From JAMOAW01 sp039908535 (GTDB taxonomy: Bacteria > Pseudomonadota > Magnetococcia > Magnetococcales > JADFZT01), in NCBI GenBank assembly GCA_039908535.1, contig JAMOAW010000075.1, forward strand, positions 1 to 54,502: a DNA stretch of 54,502 bases. The letters run 5' to 3'. Both the position numbers and the translations under genes were made by a program. This document shows positions 51,280 to 54,502 of this stretch, piece by piece (position 1 is the first letter of the stretch; every line of letters begins with the position of its first letter). The notes beneath the pieces were generated by a model that saw only the letters and a program-made list of their open reading frames with translations, was not told the origin of the DNA and made no database searches.

Positions 51280-53178
51280 TTGATTATACCCTATCCCATT
51301 TTAGATCAAATAAATACGCCACAAGATTTGCGTCGATTGGCTGAGGATAAGTTGCCGCAATTGGCCGAGGAGATTCGTCAATTTACCATTGATTCGGTTG
51401 CCCGAACGGGTGGTCATTTAGGGGCGAGTTTGGGGGTGGTGGAGTTGACCATTGCCTTGCATTATGTTTTTAACACCCCGGACGACCGTTTAATTTGGGA
51501 TGTTGGGCATCAATCCTATCCGCATAAAATATTAACGGGTCGCAAAGATCGTCTGCACACCTTGCGGCAGCGTCACGGTTTGGCTGGTTTTACGCGTCGT
51601 GGGGAGAGCATTTATGACCCGTTTGGCACGGGACACTCTTCGACCTCTATATCGGCGGCGTTGGGCATGGCTTTGGCGTATCGACAAAAAGAGTTGGATC
51701 ATCATGCCATTGCCGTGATTGGTGATGGCGCATTGAGTGCGGGAATGGCTTTTGAGGCATTGAACAATGCTGGACGCTATGAAGATATTAACCTTGTGGT
51801 GATTTTAAACGACAATGAAATGTCGATTTCCCCTAATGTTGGGGCACTCTCTAGTTATTTAAGCCGATTGTTGAGCGGTCAGGCTTATACGCGTTTTAAG
51901 GGGGGGACAAAAAGAGTTTTGGCGCGTATTTCCCAGCCTCTATTGGATGTCGCGCGCAATGCCGAAGAGCATATGAAGGGGATTTTAACCCCTGGCACTC
52001 TGTTTGAAGAGTTGGGATTTACCTATTTTGGGCCGATTGCCGGACATGATTTTGATCAATTACTCCCGACACTCAAAAACATACAAAAGCTCACTGGTCC
52101 AATTTTATTGCATGTTGTCACCAAAAAAGGGAAAGGGTATGCCCCTGCGGAGGCCAATCCGTGTACATACCATGGGGTCTCTCCCTTTGATCGGCAAACC
52201 GGAAAAATTCAGAAGAGCAATGGCACGCCACCGACTTATACCCAGGTTTTTTCCGATACATTAATCGAATTGGCGCAAAACGAGCCACGCCTTTTGGCCA
52301 TTACGGCGGCCATGCCTGAAGGGACCGGTTTGAGCAGTTTCCAGGAGCGTTTTCCGCACCGTTTTTTTGATGTGGGCATTGCCGAACAACATGCGGTGAC
52401 CTTTGCGGCGGGTTTGGCGTGTGAAGGATTTTTACCGGTGGTGGCGATTTACTCCACGTTTATGCAACGGGCCTATGATCAAATTATTCACGATGTGGCG
52501 TTGCAAAAGTTGCCGGTTATTTTAATTTTGGATCGGGCGGGTTTGGTTGGGGGCGATGGTCCTACCCATGCGGGCACCTTTGATTTATCCTATTTGCGGG
52601 CGATTCCTGGTTTAGTGGTGATGGCCCCAGCGGATGAAAACGAATTGCGTCGCATGTTGGCGACGGCCTGCACCTTGGAAAAGCCAGTTGCCATCCGTTT
52701 TCCTCGTGGTTCTGCCCTTGGTTTACCCAAGGAACCAGCGGTTCCCATTCCTGAGGGGACGGGTCGTTGTTTGAAAGAGGGGCGTAGCGTGGCCTTGGCG
52801 GTGGTGGGTTATCCGGTCCATCCGGCATTGCAAAGTGCTCTTATTTTGGAGAAGGAGGGGATATCGGTGGCGGTGTATGATTTTCGTTTTGTCAAGCCAT
52901 TGGATGAGCAACTTTTGCGTTTAGCGGCTACGTTTCCCTATTTAATCACCTTGGAAGAGAACACGATTCAAGGTGGGTTTGGTGGGGCCGTATTGGAGTT
53001 TTTGGCGCGGGATGGTTTGTTGGATGCCGGATTGCATGTGCGGGTTTGGGGGCTTCCAGACCGTTTTATTCCCCATGGCAGTCAAAACGGTTTACGTGCG
53101 GAGGTGGGATTGACGGCTGAGGGGATTGCTGGTCGCATTCGGGAGTTGTTGTCGGCCTCTTTAAAGAGTTCTGTGTAA
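51280..53178 (+). CDS. dxs: 1-deoxy-D-xylulose-5-phosphate synthase
   Basis: A 632-residue thiamine-diphosphate enzyme, first step of the MEP isoprenoid pathway: pyruvate plus glyceraldehyde-3-phosphate to DXP. The start is TTG, 4 bp after ispA. Motifs are RTGGHLGASLGVVELT, WDVGHQSYPHKILTGR, the ThDP motif IGDGALSAGMAFEALNNAG to ILNDNEMSI, GIAEQHAVTFAAGLA with the catalytic Glu, and DRAGLVGGDGPTHAG. The C-terminal domain ends at about residue 625. The length is standard. Confidence 0.96.
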   Translation: MIIPYPILDQINTPQDLRRLAEDKLPQLAEEIRQFTIDSVARTGGHLGASLGVVELTIALHYVFNTPDDRLIWDVGHQSYPHKILTGRKDRLHTLRQRHGLAGFTRRGESIYDPFGTGHSSTSISAALGMALAYRQKELDHHAIAVIGDGALSAGMAFEALNNAGRYEDINLVVILNDNEMSISPNVGALSSYLSRLLSGQAYTRFKGGTKRVLARISQPLLDVARNAEEHMKGILTPGTLFEELGFTYFGPIAGHDFDQLLPTLKNIQKLTGPILLHVVTKKGKGYAPAEANPCTYHGVSPFDRQTGKIQKSNGTPPTYTQVFSDTLIELAQNEPRLLAITAAMPEGTGLSSFQERFPHRFFDVGIAEQHAVTFAAGLACEGFLPVVAIYSTFMQRAYDQIIHDVALQKLPVILILDRAGLVGGDGPTHAGTFDLSYLRAIPGLVVMAPADENELRRMLATACTLEKPVAIRFPRGSALGLPKEPAVPIPEGTGRCLKEGRSVALAVVGYPVHPALQSALILEKEGISVAVYDFRFVKPLDEQLLRLAATFPYLITLEENTIQGGFGGAVLEFLARDGLLDAGLHVRVWGLPDRFIPHGSQNGLRAEVGLTAEGIAGRIRELLSASLKSSV

Positions 53179-53185
53179 ATTTTTT

Positions 53186-53959
53186 ATGGTCTCTGTGGTT
53201 CGTTTTCGTCTAGATAAGCTGATGCTCAAACGGGGTTTGGTATTAAATCTTGTTGAAGCGCGTGCTTTGATTACGGCTGGGGAGGTTTTGGTTGGGGGGC
53301 GTTTGTTGACGAACCCAGCTTCTATGGTGTTATCATCACTTTCAATTTGTTTTAAAAAAAAAGGCATGGAATGGGTTTCGCGCGGGGGGATGAAGTTGGT
53401 GCACGCCTTGCAGAGTTGGGAGATAGATCTCCAAGGTCTCACATGTTTGGATGTTGGGGCCTCAACGGGTGGTTTTACCCATGTTTTATTAACCTATGGG
53501 GCGGGTTTGGTTTATGCCATGGATGTCGGGTATGGCCAACTGGCATGGTCCTTGGTACAGGATTCCCGTGTACGGGTTTTAGATCGCACCAATATTCGTC
53601 AAATAGATCCGAGCACATTTCCAGAGTTGGTTGATTTTATAACTTTGGATGTCAGTTTTATCTCTTTGACCAAAGTCCTTCCTTCGGCAATGGCCTTGTT
53701 GCGTCCTGGTGGTCAAGGGATTGCTTTGGTAAAGCCTCAATTTGAATTACCGCGCGGGCAAGTCGAAAAAGGGGGGGTTGTGCGTGATCCTTTTAGTCAC
53801 CAACAGGCATTGGAAAAAATATTGGCTTTTTTGCCTCAGATGGACTTAACCCACCAAGCCACGCTCACGTCGCCGATTACTGGTCCAGCGGGCAATCAAG
53901 AATTTTTGTTATGGTTTAAAAAAGGGCACCGCGCTCCGACTCTTCTACACTCTTTTTGA
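53186..53959 (+). CDS. tlyA: TlyA-family rRNA 2'-O-methyltransferase (S4-FtsJ)
   Basis: A 257-residue protein joining an S4 RNA-binding domain (about 5-65, RLDKLMLKRGL with EARALITAGEVLVGG) to an FtsJ-like methyltransferase (about 70-250). CLDVGASTGGFTHVLL is the SAM-binding motif. The catalytic K-D-K-E residues appear around GMKLVHAL, DVSFISLTK, VKPQFELPRGQ and the segment near the end. The family methylates ribose in 16S/23S rRNA and has been called hemolysin. It is the last gene of the xseA-tlyA run, 7 bp after dxs, and is followed by repeats that look like terminators. Confidence 0.92.
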   Translation: MVSVVRFRLDKLMLKRGLVLNLVEARALITAGEVLVGGRLLTNPASMVLSSLSICFKKKGMEWVSRGGMKLVHALQSWEIDLQGLTCLDVGASTGGFTHVLLTYGAGLVYAMDVGYGQLAWSLVQDSRVRVLDRTNIRQIDPSTFPELVDFITLDVSFISLTKVLPSAMALLRPGGQGIALVKPQFELPRGQVEKGGVVRDPFSHQQALEKILAFLPQMDLTHQATLTSPITGPAGNQEFLLWFKKGHRAPTLLHSF

Positions 53960-53992
53960 TTGAAGTTGACCGAGATTGTCATGTGATTTCAT

Positions 53993-54067
53993 GAATATGA
54001 TGCCCTGCTGGCAAAAAAATAAAATCAAACCCCTTGGGAATGAATCCCCCAGACCTCCTCTTTTTTT
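53993..54067 (+). repeat. Truncated family B repeat
   Basis: A 75-bp degenerate left part of family B (GAATATGATGCCCTGCTGGC, then one stem-loop and a T-run), directly upstream of and in tandem with a complete copy. The stem plus T-run lies about 65 bp after tlyA and could terminate it. Confidence 0.8.
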
Positions 54068-54228
54068 GAACATGATGCCCTTCGGGCAAAAAATTAAAAT
54101 CAAAGACAAAACCTTGGGGGATGAATCCCCCAAACCCCCTCTTTTTTTTAAGAATTAAAAAAGAAGGGTGGGGGGGGGCGGTTCTCCACCCCCCACCCCA
54201 AGGTCTGATTTTTATTTTTTCGATACAT
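54068..54228 (+). repeat. Family B hairpin repeat, full-length copy
   Basis: A 161-bp copy, almost identical to the copy at 17804-17964, with GAACATGATGCCC at one end and CGATACAT at the other. Like that one, it forms a tandem pair with a shortened copy. From 54229 to the end of the window I see no gene or clear signal. Confidence 0.88.
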
Positions 54229-54502
54229 CAATTACTACCCCACCGTGCATAATGGTATACGTGAGTTATTTCAATGTAAAACCTATGCAATCAGTTTCCT
54301 GAGACTCAATAGGATACCCATGGAGAATCTTACGTCACTCCATGTTAATTAAAATATTTTCAATAGATATTTTTTAGACCATGGAGGTAATTGCAAAAAC
54401 CGGTAAAAATGGGAATTTATTGCCCTTTTGGATCGCAAAGGGTCGTAATTTAACGTCCTTTCTGGTATTATGTGTTTATTGAGAACGATCATAACCACAA
54501 GA

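Overview
This window looks like an ordinary stretch of chromosome from a Gram-negative, probably environmental member of the Proteobacteria with intermediate G+C. The gene order uvrC-pgsA-tRNA(Gly)-tRNA(Cys) and the xseA/xseB-ispA-dxs-tlyA group are both familiar from Proteobacteria. Lgt, RsmJ, SPOR-domain proteins and a c-type cytochrome/NapH-like protein fit a diderm. The many hybrid histidine kinases, an HDOD protein and a CheX-like protein suggest a motile, signal-rich lineage. Magnetococcia-like bacteria are one possibility, but nothing in the window proves it: there are no rRNA or magnetosome genes.

Layout. 1-2.9 kb: two tandem DUF21/CBS (CorC-type) membrane proteins on the minus strand. 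3.4-11.6 kb: a signalling block with a sensor kinase, a response regulator with an ArsR-like output domain, an HTH-REC protein, a frame-broken PAS hybrid kinase and a REC-Hpt protein, followed by a DUF1015 gene. 12.8-14.3 kb: a SPOR-domain membrane protein interrupted at a run of 11 C. 14.5-17.6 kb: manC and nadE. 18-20.7 kb: a triple cytochrome c/NapH-like fusion. 20.8-26.3 kb: rsmJ on the minus strand, then pheA, lgt, uvrC, pgsA and three tRNAs on the plus strand. 26.5-28 kb: a broken small ORF, a NYN-domain protein and a CheX-like protein. 28.4-36 kb, minus strand: an overlapping three-gene signalling operon (small protein, HDOD, hybrid kinase), a peroxiredoxin, a NUDIX hydrolase, recJ and a phosphoglycerate-mutase-like protein. 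36.4-38.5 kb: four small orphan genes in AT-rich DNA. 38.7-40.3 kb: a secreted GH5 glycanase. 40.7-43.7 kb: a CHASE hybrid kinase whose H-box has been lost. 44-47.2 kb: a terminase-nuclease-like orphan, a TPR-SPOR protein and a Crp/Fnr regulator. 47.8-54 kb: xseA, an M23 peptidase gene, xseB, ispA, dxs and tlyA.

The most distinctive feature is a set of non-coding mobile repeats between genes. Family A is about 128-222 bp, has GGTACCACCAC terminal inverted repeats and two internal hairpins. Two of the three complete copies have perfect 8-bp target duplications and the third has a decayed one, so this is a MITE-like element moved by a transposase that is not in the window. One copy supplies the last 26 codons and the stop of rsmJ. 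Family B is about 161 bp, hairpin-rich, has no obvious inverted ends and occurs in tandem or fused to A pieces. Both carry G5/C5 stem-loops next to T-runs and most copies lie at gene 3' ends, so they may work as portable terminators.

Three genes are frame-broken: two hybrid kinases by short deletions in conserved domains and one SPOR protein at a homopolymer. Read-level checking is needed to separate biology from assembly error. I saw no CRISPR array, prophage, complete insertion sequence or replication origin.
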